This document shows, one piece after another, positions 51,944 to 62,778 of a stretch of DNA of 64,000 nucleotides. Position 1 is the first letter of the stretch; the number at the start of each line of letters is the position of its first letter. The stretch lies in NCBI GenBank assembly GCA_023091665.1, contig JALJCQ010000003.1, forward strand, positions 2,418,001 through 2,482,000, read 5' to 3'. The position numbers and the translations under genes are program-made. Origin of the DNA: Pythium myriotylum. Lineage: Eukaryota; Oomycota; Peronosporomycetes; Pythiales; Pythiaceae. The notes beneath the pieces are model-generated. The model was not told the DNA's origin, ran no database searches, and saw only the letters and a list, made by a program, of their open reading frames with translations.

Positions 51944-53197
51944 ATGCCTCGCCTCCCAGTGCTCGCCCTGGCGGCTACCGTTCTACTGGCTCACACCACA
52001 TCTGCGTTACGTCCGGGTGACGAGACCTGTGTTGTGGGTCCGTCAAATGACTGTTCGCTCAGCAAGATCAAGCCGTCTACCGTCGATGGATCCACGATCG
52101 TGTACCCGGGCGGCAAGACGCGCTGCGCGTTCGACACGTGGTCGAGTCCCAACAGCACCTACAAGACCAACTCGACCTACTTTTTCCAGGTCTTCCCCGC
52201 CAAGACGCCCTCCAAGCTGCTGCTCTACTTGGACGGCGGCGGTGGGTGCTGGGATGCCACGTCCTGTAGCTTTTCGTTCATCTGCGCGTCCGGCTTCGAG
52301 ACGTTCTACGCCAACCCGCGCACGCTCAGCGAGGGCATCATGAACCGCTCCGACCCGACGAACCTCTTCAACGACTGGAACATCATCACCGTGCCATACT
52401 GCACGGGCGACTCGCACGTTGGCAACACCGTTCTGGACGGTGCTGACCCGATGGCCGCGGCATCGTTCCAGCAGCCGGCGTGCCTTAACCAGAACAAGAG
52501 TGTCCACATGAATGGCTACGTGAACGCCGAGACGGTCTTCGACTGGGCCGCCAAGAACTTTCCCAACGTCGAGCAGCTCGTGCTCAGCGGCTCGAGCGCC
52601 GGTGCTATTGGAGTGCAGTTCTTCGCCAAGCGCATCGCCGACAAGTGGAGCGTCCAGCAAAAGAAGATCAAGTACTCAGTGCTGGTGGACAGCTACATCG
52701 GGGTGCTTCCTGATGAAGCTCCGATTGGGTCGCTTCTGAGCTACTACGATGCGTGCTCGCTACCGTTCGGTCTTCCCGACTCGGCGGTCCAGAAGTGCAA
52801 GACCGGAAAAGGCAACACGACCGAGCTCGTTAAGCCGACGATCGAGGCGACGGCATTCGCCGACTGGTTCTTCGCCGACTCGACTGGCGACGAGACGCAG
52901 CGTCTCTACTACGAATTGCTGCGCCAGGGCATCCTCGCGTATCCGTTTAAGACCATCATCGCGCCCGAGGAGTTCCACCAGAAGCAGCTTCAGATCTACG
53001 ACTCGTACAAAGACGCGGCGCCCAAGCTCTCGCAGTTCGTCGAGGCGAGCGACCGCCACGTCTTCTTCAAGACCAACGACTGGGTCGACTTTGTCAGCGA
53101 GGACAACAAGACGACGCTCGGCAGCGTCGTGCGCGGCATCATCGGCACCAAAGTCTCCGCGTGGTCCGAGCCCACGGCCCCGCGCGCCGGCTGCTAA
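51944..53197 (+). CDS. Secreted pectinacetylesterase/Notum-type carboxylesterase
   Basis: 417 residues from the ATG at 51944. This Met begins a clear signal peptide (MPRLPVLALAATVLLAHTTS-ALR); an in-frame Met 18 codons upstream would bury it. The family motifs are LLLYLDGGGGCWD, SFICASGFE, WNIITVPYCTGDSHVG and the nucleophile elbow VLSGSSAGAIG (catalytic serine). A later aspartate (VLVDSYIG) and the histidine in SDRHVFF are plausible members of the triad. Paired cysteines and several N-glycosylation sequons (NST, NRS, NKS, NTT, NKT) fit secretion. In plant-associated microbes such enzymes remove acetyl groups from pectin. No introns or breaks; it stands alone between two DUF6604 genes. Confidence 0.9.
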   Translation: MPRLPVLALAATVLLAHTTSALRPGDETCVVGPSNDCSLSKIKPSTVDGSTIVYPGGKTRCAFDTWSSPNSTYKTNSTYFFQVFPAKTPSKLLLYLDGGGGCWDATSCSFSFICASGFETFYANPRTLSEGIMNRSDPTNLFNDWNIITVPYCTGDSHVGNTVLDGADPMAAASFQQPACLNQNKSVHMNGYVNAETVFDWAAKNFPNVEQLVLSGSSAGAIGVQFFAKRIADKWSVQQKKIKYSVLVDSYIGVLPDEAPIGSLLSYYDACSLPFGLPDSAVQKCKTGKGNTTELVKPTIEATAFADWFFADSTGDETQRLYYELLRQGILAYPFKTIIAPEEFHQKQLQIYDSYKDAAPKLSQFVEASDRHVFFKTNDWVDFVSEDNKTTLGSVVRGIIGTKVSAWSEPTAPRAGC

Positions 53198-53374
53198 GAG
53201 CTCTCCGATCTGGTAGCGAGTAGATCGATGCACTGCTAACCATCTCAATTGCCAAAGCCGCCTTTCTCGAATGTATCCATATCTGTTTCTACAGGCTTCC
53301 ACCTCGAATAAGGGACTGCTTCCTCCGTGTTCACTGTGCCATCGTCCAATCTTCCCGCCGCCCGTCGACGACCA

Positions 53375-55410
53375 ATGGCGCCGAGCCGACGCGCGCGGGG
53401 CGTCGCGACCGAGCCCTTTCCCAGCGGCACCTACGGCAAGTACAAGCGCACGACCTCGTTTTTCCTCCACTGGCTGCTGCGCGCGCGCCACGCGGGACTC
53501 GCGGGCTCGCACGGCGCCGCCAAAGCCGCCAAGCAGTCGCTCGACGTCTACGACCGCCGAGCCCACGGCGCTGCCGCCGGCGCTGCTGCAGCTCTACACG
53601 CGAGCGCTCGAGGCCTGCGAGTCGGCCATCACGCTGCGCGAACGCGTCGCGCTCTTCCTCGCCGATGAGGCCGACGACGGCCACGCGCACTTTCTCGACC
53701 GCCTCAAAGACTGGTTCGCCACGCTCAAGCGCGCCTACACGCCAGCACCACCGTCGTCGTTTTCTTCGTCACCATCGACAAAACCGAGCACGGGGGCCTC
53801 CGAGGAGACCAAGACGCTGGACTTTTCCAACTACTATGACGTGCTCAGTCTGCCGGACGACTACTTCGAGGCCGTCGAGTCGCCGGCGCTGGAGGCCGCG
53901 TCTCGCGCGACACCGCTCTCGGCGGCCGAGAGGAGGAAGCTCTTCGACCAGGCGTTCGCGCAAGACGTGGGCATGGAGCTCATGTGTCTGCTGCTTGAGC
54001 TGGACGAGCTCTCGGAGGCTGTCTACAGCGCGTTCTACGATGTCAAGTGCCAGCGCAAAACGCTGCTCGAGGCTGCGGCCGTCGCCAAGATCGCCATCGA
54101 CAGCGCCGCGAGCGTGGCCGCACGCCTGCAGCTGCGCTTCCCGGCGGTCGGCGACGCCATCGATCTCATGATTATGATCGCCGACTACATCCCAGAAAAG
54201 GCTTGGCGCGTACTCACGGCGTCGGTGATCGCCGCGTGGATGCCGATCGACCGCCTTCGGGGCATGACGGACGGCGAAGGAAGCCAGGACAGCGACGATG
54301 ATGATGAGGAAGTGGATGGTGACGACTTGGCAGCTCTCCTTGGTGTGGATGACGAGGATGAGGACGACGAAGACGAGGGTGACGACTCTGACTTGGACGA
54401 GGACGGACCTGAGTACCAGTACGTCACCGGAACGATTGTGCTTGACTTCATCTGGATGACAAAGGGCCTTCGCAAGATGGCGAACACGATCGGATTCAAC
54501 CCAGACGGCATCATCGCGATGGAGGACGGGCTCTACGGAGAGACGTACAACGAAGAGCGCACCCAGCACTACGTCGTGCCGGATCTGAAGGCGACGCAGT
54601 CATTCCTCGTGCAGCAGCTACCGCTCCTGTTTAACAAAATGCTCGAGTACCGCCACACTGGCGTCGAGATAGACCCAGGTTCGTTCCGTGGGTGGTACTT
54701 CGGGCTTTTTGAAAAGTACTTCAGGACCCAGAAAGTTAGCATCCAGGTCGTCTTTGTGTGCATCTGCTGGTTGCGCTCCGTCGCAGCCTTGCAGGGAGAT
54801 GCCGGGCTTGGACGGAGCATCAGCGTCTCGGTCCTGCATCACTGGAAGCTCATGGATCGTCTCTCATTGGTGACCTCGAACCGCGCGGATCACGACGAGC
54901 AGTTCAAGAAACAGATCGACGTGGTGTTGTCCAGTATGCAGGCTGCCGAAGATGTAAATCTGATCGTGCGCGCAAACCCAATCCTGGCCGGGATCAACTT
55001 GCTTGACGACCAAATCAGCTACTTGCATCTCGGTGCTGAGGCTATTCAGCAGACTACTCGCTTCCGCGCCTTCTGTCATCTATACTCAGCGCTGTGCGAT
55101 CGTAAGCTTCTGGAACCAATTCGATTTATTGAAGACACAATCAGCTCCTACGAATCTAGGCTGTTCAAAGAGACACGCGCAGCCGCCTCTCACGGAGCCT
55201 ACACACGCGAGTACTTGCGATCTTTCAACCTGACTGATTCTACTATCAACGCGATCTTGAACCTCAGAGAGATGCCGCAGGACCGACGATCTGTCCGTGG
55301 CCAATCGAGCTTCCAGCTTCGAGAGATGTCCCGGTTGGTCAAGGTGGTTTTGATAGGCGACTACTCGGTGCTACCAAACAACTTGTCCAAGACGTCGTCG
55401 TGGTCCTTGC
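53375..55410 (+). pseudogene. DUF6604/ankyrin gene E, 5' part (deletion frameshift)
   Basis: The start at 53375 gives MAPSRRARGV and FPSGTYGKYKRTTSFFLHW. Near 53558 the sequence passes from LDVYDR straight to AEPTALPPALLQLY; a short deletion of the IVA-IA segment seen in paralogs shifts the frame. The main frame then runs open through FSNYYDVLSLPDDYF, LMCLLLELDELSEAVY, a very acidic insert (about 54290-54410, mostly Asp/Glu), YQYVTGTIVLDFIW and VFVCICWLRSVAAL to LSKTSSW at about 55403, where an inserted element begins. The acidic insert is unique to this copy. The ankyrin half is missing; a C-terminal piece resumes at 57998. Confidence 0.8.
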
Positions 55411-55884
55411 GGTTGCGACTAAAACAGGTCAATTTGACGGTCAGGTCAGCGTCTTTTCTATGTGCAGGGCGTGACCTGTGGGGCCTCGGTCACTTGGTGG
55501 TCAGGCGCAGAAACATACTAATTTATTGGGCGAGCGAAGGACAAATCGTTCACAAAGTGCATTAGGTATTTAGTTAACATCATCTTGGTTGAGGAGTCCC
55601 CACTGCGATCTGAGTCATTCTCATCATTGTCGTGCATTTCGTGGGCCGAAAGCCCGCGCATGTCGTCAGGTGCAGATGGCTCATGAGACCCTTTCGATCG
55701 TTCTCCAGCGACGGGTGGGACGCATCAAAAGACTATTGGCGGCATGGTGTTAGAGATTGCGATCAGATCGATCTCGTTTTTTTATCGCGGTGATAGCATT
55801 TCCAGCGGCGTATGACGCCCCACCAATGCATCACGCGGACACGCGGAGTAAGTTGTGGGTAGGCTTACATCATCATCATCAATG

Positions 55885-56478
55885 TGAGGTCTATTGGTTT
55901 ACTCGTCTAGAAACCTATAGCCGGCGTGAAGCGCCTGGTTAGGATTGAAGTCCTATTCTGTAATGCGCAATGTCTATGCTAAGTAGCGCAGCAATTTGCT
56001 TGTGCTCTGGTCGGTGAGTTGGGTGAAGAACTTGACTGCTACGTTCCTCGTCCATGGCGAGGTTGGCCGCTGCGTCTGCCATTCGGTTGGCTGCTCGCGG
56101 ATGATGCTTCCAAGTGCGGACGCCGAGGATGTCCGCTAAGCGTCGAGCGACTGCATACGAGCGCTGAAGTCTCCGGTTCTGAGGTGCCTTGTACCTCTTC
56201 ATTTGCTGGATAATGAGCATACTATCGCCGACCACCTCTAGTGGCGTCCATTGAAACTGGGTGGCTGCGGTCAAGCCGGTGACGAGGCCCCTGTACTCTG
56301 CTTGGTTATTTGTGGTCGTCCGCGCGGCGTGGGACATAGCTGCTGTGTACACAACCGTTGCGTGGGTAGCTTCATCGGTAATGCGTGCAATTACTGCTCC
56401 TGAGCCCCCAGGCCCAGGGTGGGTAGGCTTACGATCCCAGGCGCCAGAGGGCAAGCCTGGAGATCTTGGAGGCGGCAA
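55885..56478 (-). pseudogene. LINE 3' fragment with RNase HI domain
   Basis: The minus-strand frame 56478-55939 shows GPGGSGAVIA, NNQAEYRGLVTGL, VVGDSMLIIQQMK and HPRAANRMADAAANLAMD. The glutamate, GDS and last aspartate are intact, but the first box reads GAWDRKPTHPG, not FDGG. The terminal motif TGAGGTCTATTGG lies at 55885-55897 with a CATCATCATC tail outside it. Nested within the inverted-repeat element. Confidence 0.75.
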
Positions 56479-57941
56479 GCCGACGGACTTGGCCGCCGGT
56501 ATCCGACGTGAGGGGAGAGATCAAGTTCCGAGAAGGCGCTAGGGCAGAGATATAGCTGTGCTCCTCACACTGCTGCACAGTCGGGGTGCTGTTGCCCGAT
56601 ACCAGAGCCGGAGCCGGCGCTGGCTCTGGAGCAGGAGTGCCCAACGCCCATGGTGCCGGTCCGTCACTAAAGGCGCAGTCAAACCGGCGGTGAAGGCGCG
56701 CTCGGGATCTCGCCTCCACTCCGCTTGAAGCCGGATGTGGAGCAGGAGCGGAAGCAGAAGCTGAGGTCAAAACCGACGACCACGAGCCAGAGTCCCCGCT
56801 GCCCTGCCCTTGCTGCCCTTGTCCTTGTCGCACTTGGACGGACACGGTGTGTCAGCGAAGTCTCCTTCACCAAAAGTTACGCTCGACGAAGTTTTACGCA
56901 GCCTTTAGGTGAGCTCAACCCGGGTCGGCGGGGTTACTGTCAGGTCTGCCGCTGCTGTCATATGGTCCGTCACTAAGAATAGGTCTTCCGTATGCAGGGG
57001 CAACTGCACACAATGGCGGAGGGCGCTTTGGATAGCACGATTGACATGGGCTCGCTGACCTCAAGTTCGCATCCGTTCAATAGCGCCTGACCTGGCATGG
57101 TGACGCGACGCGAAGAGCGTGACTCCCACATCCAACCGACCACAACGGAGGAACGCTTGCTTGAGCGACGGCGCTGGCGCAGGCGAGAACGAACTTACGC
57201 AACTGAGGCCAGCATGATGATGATGGATTAAGTGGAGTCTGTTGAGTTTGTCTTAATGAATCCTAACAGGTTTCCTGCTGCGCTCCACATACTTCGTTTA
57301 GGACTCAATAGTGTCGCCAGCCAAACTGTGCAAACACATCTAACGCATTGCTGTCAACAACGAGTGTTGAGGCTCGCGCGCAGGCTCTACTTAGCGCGCC
57401 ACTCCACACTCCACGAGCACAAAGCGCCCAGGCTCTGCCCCGAGGCCGATGAGGACACGAAGCGCCACGGCCGCCGACCACAGTTGGCGGACAAACCGCC
57501 CGAATAGCTCGCTGCTTCCAGACGCAGTGCCGGCGGCAGCAGTTGCGCACGGAGCTCTCTCGGGTGGCCAACGACGAGGCGCAACGCCTGGCGGTCTGCT
57601 GCCCGAGCTTGTGCGGCGGCGATGGCGCAAGGCTTCGCGCGAGCGCGACCACCCACGCGCCATCGCTACCCGCGGCCGGGGTGACGTTCGGCCACGCGCG
57701 AGCGCGACCTCGGGCGTTTCCTCGAGGCCGCGCTGTTGCCGTGACTCACAGCCGACCGCGTGCACTTGGGAGGGCGCGACCTCCTTGGCCGGCAGATCGA
57801 GCCCTGTTCTTGTTTGATTGGCTTGTTGGTCGTTTGACCTTGGAAAGTCTGTTTCGGCGTCAAAAGTCTGACCTCGGCAGTGACAGTGAGCATTGGTCAC
57901 GTGGCTCGACGTGACCTGTTGCCTGACCAAGTCGATGTGTG
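56479..57941. other. Interior of the inverted-repeat element; LINE 3' terminus at 57233
   Basis: TGGAGTCTGTTGAG at 57233-57246 with ATGATGATGATGG outside is a minus-strand LINE 3' end followed by only about 60 bp of LINE sequence. The rest is GC-rich, with low-complexity Ala/Pro/Glu frames and no recognisable gene. Confidence 0.5.
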
Positions 57942-57997
57942 CATAGAAAAGACGCTGACCTGACCCACAAATTGACCTGTATTAGACGCTTCCGTTT

Positions 57998-58440
57998 ATG
58001 GAAGCCCGTGAGCACGCACAACTGCCAACTTTGGGCGAGGACGCTGCACGGCATTTTGAATGGTATATGCGTGACCACGGTGTTTCGAGCTGGGACGTGC
58101 TGGACAGGCTTGGTTATTGTCTTCACACGTCCGAATGGTTCACAGTGCTTGATATGAAGGATACCGAATCTTCAGCGGATTTGAAAACGTTTGCAACTGT
58201 TGTCAACGAGGCAGCCCTGAGCGGGGTCGTCTCCGTTGCCGTCAACGGTTGTGACGTTGTCTGCAGTCAATCCAAAGAAGGAGTAGCCAACGCTATCAAA
58301 TCAATTCAGAGAGCAGCGAGCCAAAACCGCATTGTTTCAAGGGAACTAGCAGAAACAACGAACTTGATTGACATTCTGGGGTTCATTTTCTCGTCGGACA
58401 AGATCGTGCGTCACCAGTTGGACTTGAGAGCATGCTCACC
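57998..58440 (+). pseudogene. DUF6604 gene E, detached C-terminal domain
   Basis: MEAREHAQLPTLGEDAARHFEWYMRDHG and onward aligns with the C-terminal domain of gene A (EREFEWYVLDHGI; then FIFSSDKIVRHQ versus YTFSGDKIARE). It resumes 9 bp after the inserted element. The roughly 600 residues expected between it and the 5' part are gone. The frame runs on past the expected end without a stop, so the tail after 58440 is not family sequence. Confidence 0.75.
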
Positions 58441-58794
58441 ATGGAGGACACCCAAGTCTGTCGAAGATTCGAATGTTACTCAAACACAATCTGAGCTTAT
58501 CGTTGTGACATGGCTTGAGATCTCGCTTCTGACTGGAGGACCGGGGGTGTCTTTCATCAAGATCACCTTGGATTCTAGCTGGACCTCGGTTGTTGTCGCA
58601 CGAACCGTCGCTGCGGAACAATCACGCACACATGCCACCAAGCCACTGGAAATCTTCCCGTGTAAAGCCTTAAAACACTTCTTATCGTCTCATCTGAATG
58701 GCCCTTGGATACGCATCCTCGTCGATAAAACATTCCATGGCGATAGCCGCAAAGTTGGTCAGCTTGAGTGTGCCCAGCCTAAGTACTTTTCGCT
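58441..58794. other. Convergent junction between gene E relic and gene F
   Basis: No gene recognised. The plus-strand frame stays open here but has no similarity. The stretch lies exactly where gene F loses its C-terminal third. Confidence 0.45.
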
Positions 58795-61700
58795 TCACGG
58801 GTGCGCTGTAGATGCCTTCTTTTTCTTGTTCTTTTTCTTGTTCTTCTTGCTGCTTTTATTGCCAATTCCATTCCTAGGACTGGTGGGGGTTTCTGAGATG
58901 AGTTGGCCGATTGCGGGCTTCTCGTTCCCTGCACCTCCACCGCGACCTTCACGCTGACGAGCGCGCGCAGCCGAGCTCTCGGCATCACGTTGGCGCTCCA
59001 GAGCCTCTCGAAGTTGTCTCGACCTTTCTTCTTCCTCATCCTTCGATCTAGCTGTAGTCTCCGTGTACTTCTCCTTATTCTGCTGCGCTGCCATTTTCTT
59101 CAAGCGAAGTCTTAATTGCCGGTTATTCGTGACGTCCCACACGTGCTTCCCCGACGCGTCTACACTAGAGACATCAGCGTCAAGAAACTGGAGTAAATCA
59201 ATCAGCTGCCCATGGCCGTGCTTGGCTGCGATATGCATGAGAGCCTCATGAGTCACAAGTGTCGTGGTATTCAAGTCGCGATGGTACCCAGCGTCTAGAA
59301 TGTGCTTTACAATCTTGTCGTATCCCAGCTCAGCAGCAGCATGGACAGCGAGACAATTGCAAAAGTAGCCAAGGTCAGGATCATCATCGGATGGGTCGCG
59401 GGGCTGTACATTCAGAGCACCCATTTGAATGAGCCACTCAACGAGTCGGATGTCGTGAGCGGGTCCAGCGGCTGCATGATGTAACAGTGTGCACAACTCG
59501 ATGTCCGGCTCGGCCGATATTGTCGCTACCAGCGCTGGCATCTCGATCACCTTGGATTTAAAATCTTCCAGCTCGTCCCCTTTGAGTGGTCCGACATGGG
59601 TGCTCAACATACCTAGAAGTATGTTGAATTCGATCGACACTATAAACTGGGGCACACTCCTATCCAAGTCGACAGGGCCAAACTCCAACGTCATCCAATC
59701 TTTAGTAGCAGGCAAGGAATAATACCGACTCTCGCATTCCAAGCCGACACCATATTTGAAGTGGCGAGTGAAGACATCTGCCGCTTGTTGCCCATACAAG
59801 TAGGCAGCTTCGTTTCCCCGATCAGTCATGGCCGCCCCAAAGGGATCCACGAGCAAGCTGGTATCCGGGGCTTGAGCGGGGACATTTCCATCGTACCTGT
59901 CCAGCATCGGCAAGAGTGGAAACAACACGGCGTTTTCCAAGGCGCGGTGCGCGGCCTGCTCACGCGTGAGACGGCGGTCGGTGCTTTCTATGAGCCTCTC
60001 GAAATTCGGACGTCGACCTAGCTTGTCGCAAAGTGAGTTAAAAAGGTTGTATAGATCGTCACTAAAGGTGAGCATATCCCGTGAAAGCACACGAGAGTCA
60101 AACAGATCCGATCGACAGAACTCGGACACAGTCGCAAGCAGATTTTTCCACGATGTCTTGGACTCGACCGGCAAGATCGAGTAATCCTTCATGTAGAGAA
60201 GCCGAAACGTCTTCGAGTTGTTCACAAGTCGTGTCTTCTCGTAAACAGAGTTTGTAGGCTCGGGAGGTGGCGTCGCGCGACGGCCATATGTGGCAAGGAA
60301 GCTCACCTGCAGATAGTTGACGCTGGCCAGGTACGATTTTGTGTAGGCCTCATGGGTTGCAGAGGCACGAGACGGTGCGAACACAGCCTTCTCATAGACA
60401 CGGATGACATCTTCCACGAACGGGATCTCTTCGAGCAGCTGGCGGTCTCGAAGGGCCGAATAAATATGACACAAGGCGCGAAACCGCGAATTCACCATTA
60501 GCGTGTCATTGCCGATCTCGACGAATTTGATCTGGTGGTCGAACAACACGCAGCCTGCTAGAATAGGGTTCTGCCGCAAGAGTGGAACGAAATTATGGAG
60601 ACCGTCAACTTTTCTGAGGACTCGCTTCATTTCGGTCTCGAAATGTTCCGCTGTTTGATGGGTTATCCCATTTTCGAATGAGTCGTTGAGTCGCTCACCA
60701 AGTTTCCACAAGTGCATCAGTGATTGCCCAACACAACGGCGAAGGCCTCCGTTGCGCTGGAGCGCAGAGACCGAACGGATCCAGCATATGCAGACGAACG
60801 TGAGGCGGATAGTCACCACATAGTTCTTGCCTAGCTCATTGAAAGGTTCGAAGAACCAAGTCTCGAGGAAGAACGGGTTGAGTCGGCCACCTTTACTGCG
60901 GACACTCAAGAGTGTGTTGTGGATCAGTGGCAGCTGCTGCTTGAAGAACCACGGCGTGGTGAACCAGTCTGGCACGACGAACCAGGGTGACTGCTCTTCG
61001 TCGTACGTCTCTTCTTTGCTCTCCTTCGTCATCGTGAACTTACGGTCTGGGCACGAGCGCACGGCCGAGGCGAACGAGAGCAGCATGCGCACGATCCAAA
61101 CAATGTCGACTAGGATCGTGCCCGGCACGTACTGGTACCGGATCTCGCGCGGGTCCTCGCTGGGTCTCCACGCAGCCATGATGCGCTTATCGAGCCGGTC
61201 GACCTCAGTTTCCGAAAGGCGGTCCTTGATGAGCGTGACGAGGTCCTCGGCGTCGCGAATGGACGGGTACCGAAGATGCAGCGTGGCGATGAGCGTGGCC
61301 GCGCTGTCGATGGCCATCTTGGCGACGGTCGTGGCTTCCAAGAGCGTCTTCTTCTCCTTCTTGACCTCGAGGAAGGCCGCGTAGACGGCCTCGGAGAGCT
61401 CCTCGAGCTCCATGAAGAAGCACGCGAGCTCCGTGTTGAGATCCTCCGCGAACGCCTCGTCATGGAGCCGCTTGCGTTCGGCTGCTGAAAGCGGCGGCAC
61501 GCTCGAGGCCGTCACGACCTGCGACGCGTCCTGCTCGTCAGCAAAGTAGTCCTCGGGCAAGTCCAGCACGTCGTAGTAGTTGGAGAAGTCGCGTTGCTTG
61601 GTCGGACGGTCGGGTGTTGTCACATCGGCTCCTTTCGCCGCGTTGCCGCGGTCTTTTTCATTGAGCTTGGGCTTGGCCGGCGACGGGAAGGCTTCCTGGA

Positions 61701-62094
61701 GCGATCGGAACCAAGCTTTGAGTCGTTCCAAGAAATGCGCGTGGGCGTCGTCGGCCGACTCGCCGAGGAAGAGCGTGACGCGCTCGCGCAGCGTGATGGC
61801 CGACTCGCAGGCCTCGAGCGCGTGCGGATACGACTGCAGCAGCGCCGGCGGCAGCGCCCAGGGCTGCGAGGCCACGGCCGCGACGATCTCGTCGTAGACG
61901 TCGAGCGGTCTCGTGGGCGTGGAGGCGTCGCGCGCGAGCCCGAGGCCGCAGCTTCGCGCGCGCAGCAGCCAGTCGAGAAAGTACTGCGTCGCGCGCTTGT
62001 ACTTGGCGTACGTGCCGCTCGGGAAGGCGTCGGGCGACGGCATCTCCGTCGGGTTGGGGATGGTTGGGATCTCTTCTCGTTCCTTCTTTTCCAT
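58795..62094 (-). CDS. DUF6604/ankyrin protein, gene F (open, 1,099 aa)
   Basis: An open frame with all family blocks: FPSGTYAKYKRATQYFLDWLLRARSCG, FSNYYDVLDLPEDYF, ELACFFMELEELSEAVYAAF, YQYVPGTILVDIVW and VFVCICWIRSVSALQ. Ankyrin-like units (LLHHAAAGPAHDIRLVEWLIQMGALN; LAVHAAAELGYDKIVKHILDAGY; LMHIAAKHGHGQLIDLLQ) lie near residues 865-985. A charged coiled-coil-like stretch (KDEEEERSRQLREALERQRDAE) and a lysine-rich end (KKNKKKNKKKK) follow. It stops right after the lysine tract, losing about 300 residues present in gene A. The second Met at 62043 gives the same N-terminal spacing as gene C and may be the real start. It is transcribed divergently from the RAMA-PHD gene. Confidence 0.85.
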   Translation of the reverse strand: MEKKEREEIPTIPNPTEMPSPDAFPSGTYAKYKRATQYFLDWLLRARSCGLGLARDASTPTRPLDVYDEIVAAVASQPWALPPALLQSYPHALEACESAITLRERVTLFLGESADDAHAHFLERLKAWFRSLQEAFPSPAKPKLNEKDRGNAAKGADVTTPDRPTKQRDFSNYYDVLDLPEDYFADEQDASQVVTASSVPPLSAAERKRLHDEAFAEDLNTELACFFMELEELSEAVYAAFLEVKKEKKTLLEATTVAKMAIDSAATLIATLHLRYPSIRDAEDLVTLIKDRLSETEVDRLDKRIMAAWRPSEDPREIRYQYVPGTILVDIVWIVRMLLSFASAVRSCPDRKFTMTKESKEETYDEEQSPWFVVPDWFTTPWFFKQQLPLIHNTLLSVRSKGGRLNPFFLETWFFEPFNELGKNYVVTIRLTFVCICWIRSVSALQRNGGLRRCVGQSLMHLWKLGERLNDSFENGITHQTAEHFETEMKRVLRKVDGLHNFVPLLRQNPILAGCVLFDHQIKFVEIGNDTLMVNSRFRALCHIYSALRDRQLLEEIPFVEDVIRVYEKAVFAPSRASATHEAYTKSYLASVNYLQVSFLATYGRRATPPPEPTNSVYEKTRLVNNSKTFRLLYMKDYSILPVESKTSWKNLLATVSEFCRSDLFDSRVLSRDMLTFSDDLYNLFNSLCDKLGRRPNFERLIESTDRRLTREQAAHRALENAVLFPLLPMLDRYDGNVPAQAPDTSLLVDPFGAAMTDRGNEAAYLYGQQAADVFTRHFKYGVGLECESRYYSLPATKDWMTLEFGPVDLDRSVPQFIVSIEFNILLGMLSTHVGPLKGDELEDFKSKVIEMPALVATISAEPDIELCTLLHHAAAGPAHDIRLVEWLIQMGALNVQPRDPSDDDPDLGYFCNCLAVHAAAELGYDKIVKHILDAGYHRDLNTTTLVTHEALMHIAAKHGHGQLIDLLQFLDADVSSVDASGKHVWDVTNNRQLRLRLKKMAAQQNKEKYTETTARSKDEEEERSRQLREALERQRDAESSAARARQREGRGGGAGNEKPAIGQLISETPTSPRNGIGNKSSKKNKKKNKKKKASTAHP

Positions 62095-62778
62095 GGGATG
62101 GGATACTTAGATAGCGAGTGGGGAGTCGGTAAATGAGTGCATTTGGGTCTTGGGGTTGACGAACTCAGTGCATGGGAGGCAGCAGCGAGAAGAGAGAGAG
62201 AGAGAGAGCTGGGGTTTGCCTTGCGGCGTCGAGCACGGCGGAGTGGACAGCGCGTCGCGTTCTGGCGAGGCGGTTGGTCTCAGCTCGGCATTCGGTGAAA
62301 CTCGTTCTTGCTGGTGCACAGCCCGGGGGGCTGTGGGAAGTGATGGCGAAGAGCCACGCGGAGAAGACGGGCAGCCTGCAGCTGACCTTGCGCCGCGTGT
62401 GATCTCCGTATCCAGGTAGCTAGAGCCTCGCTGACCGAGGTTGGTCATTGTGGACGTGACCTCGAGAAATGTACTACTTTAGTGATATGAAGCCATTTTG
62501 AAGCTTGAACGATACCGGTTTCGATACCGGTTTCAATGGCATTTTCTCAGCGCGAATCAGATCCAAACTTCCTGCAGATCGTACTTAGTTAGTACTCTAC
62601 AGTACCATCCCCTCCATTTTGGCGCCCAAGTCCTGAACCTCTCCACGGCGTCGACGCACGGCCAGCAGAGGAAACCGGCGGCTCGAGAAGCGATCTCGCG
62701 ACGCTTCTAGCGCGCCCACGCGGCTCCGGACGGCTCCGATCACTCTGTCAGTGCACGCGCTACGCATCGGTCGTCAAA
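62095..62778. promoter_or_regulatory. Divergent intergenic region between gene F and the RAMA-PHD gene
   Basis: A GA microsatellite at about 62191-62210, a tandem GATACCGGTTTC at about 62511-62534 and a GC-rich stretch before the RAMA-PHD start. Likely holds both promoters. No gene is seen. Confidence 0.5.

Larger units (their letters stand above)
55415..57989. mobile_element. Insertion with 48-bp terminal inverted repeats in gene E
   Basis: 55415-55462 and the reverse complement of 57942-57989 match at about 40 of 48 positions (sharing ACAGGTCAATTTG and GGTCAGGTCAGCGTCTTTTC). Many GGTCA/TGACC motifs lie just inside both ends. The flanks TTGCGGTT and TTCCGTTT could be a decayed 8-bp target duplication, which would suit a hAT-type element, but this is weak. 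No transposase is visible; LINE pieces are nested inside. Probably a non-autonomous element. Confidence 0.6.

Noticed and set aside
52043..53566. Long minus-strand frames over the esterase and the start of DUF6604 gene E
   Set aside because: Arg/Val/Gly-rich shadows produced by GC-rich coding DNA; the plus-strand frames carry clear family motifs.
57305..57930. Arg/Ala-rich frames on both strands inside the inverted-repeat element
   Set aside because: Low-complexity products of GC-rich DNA without any family motif.
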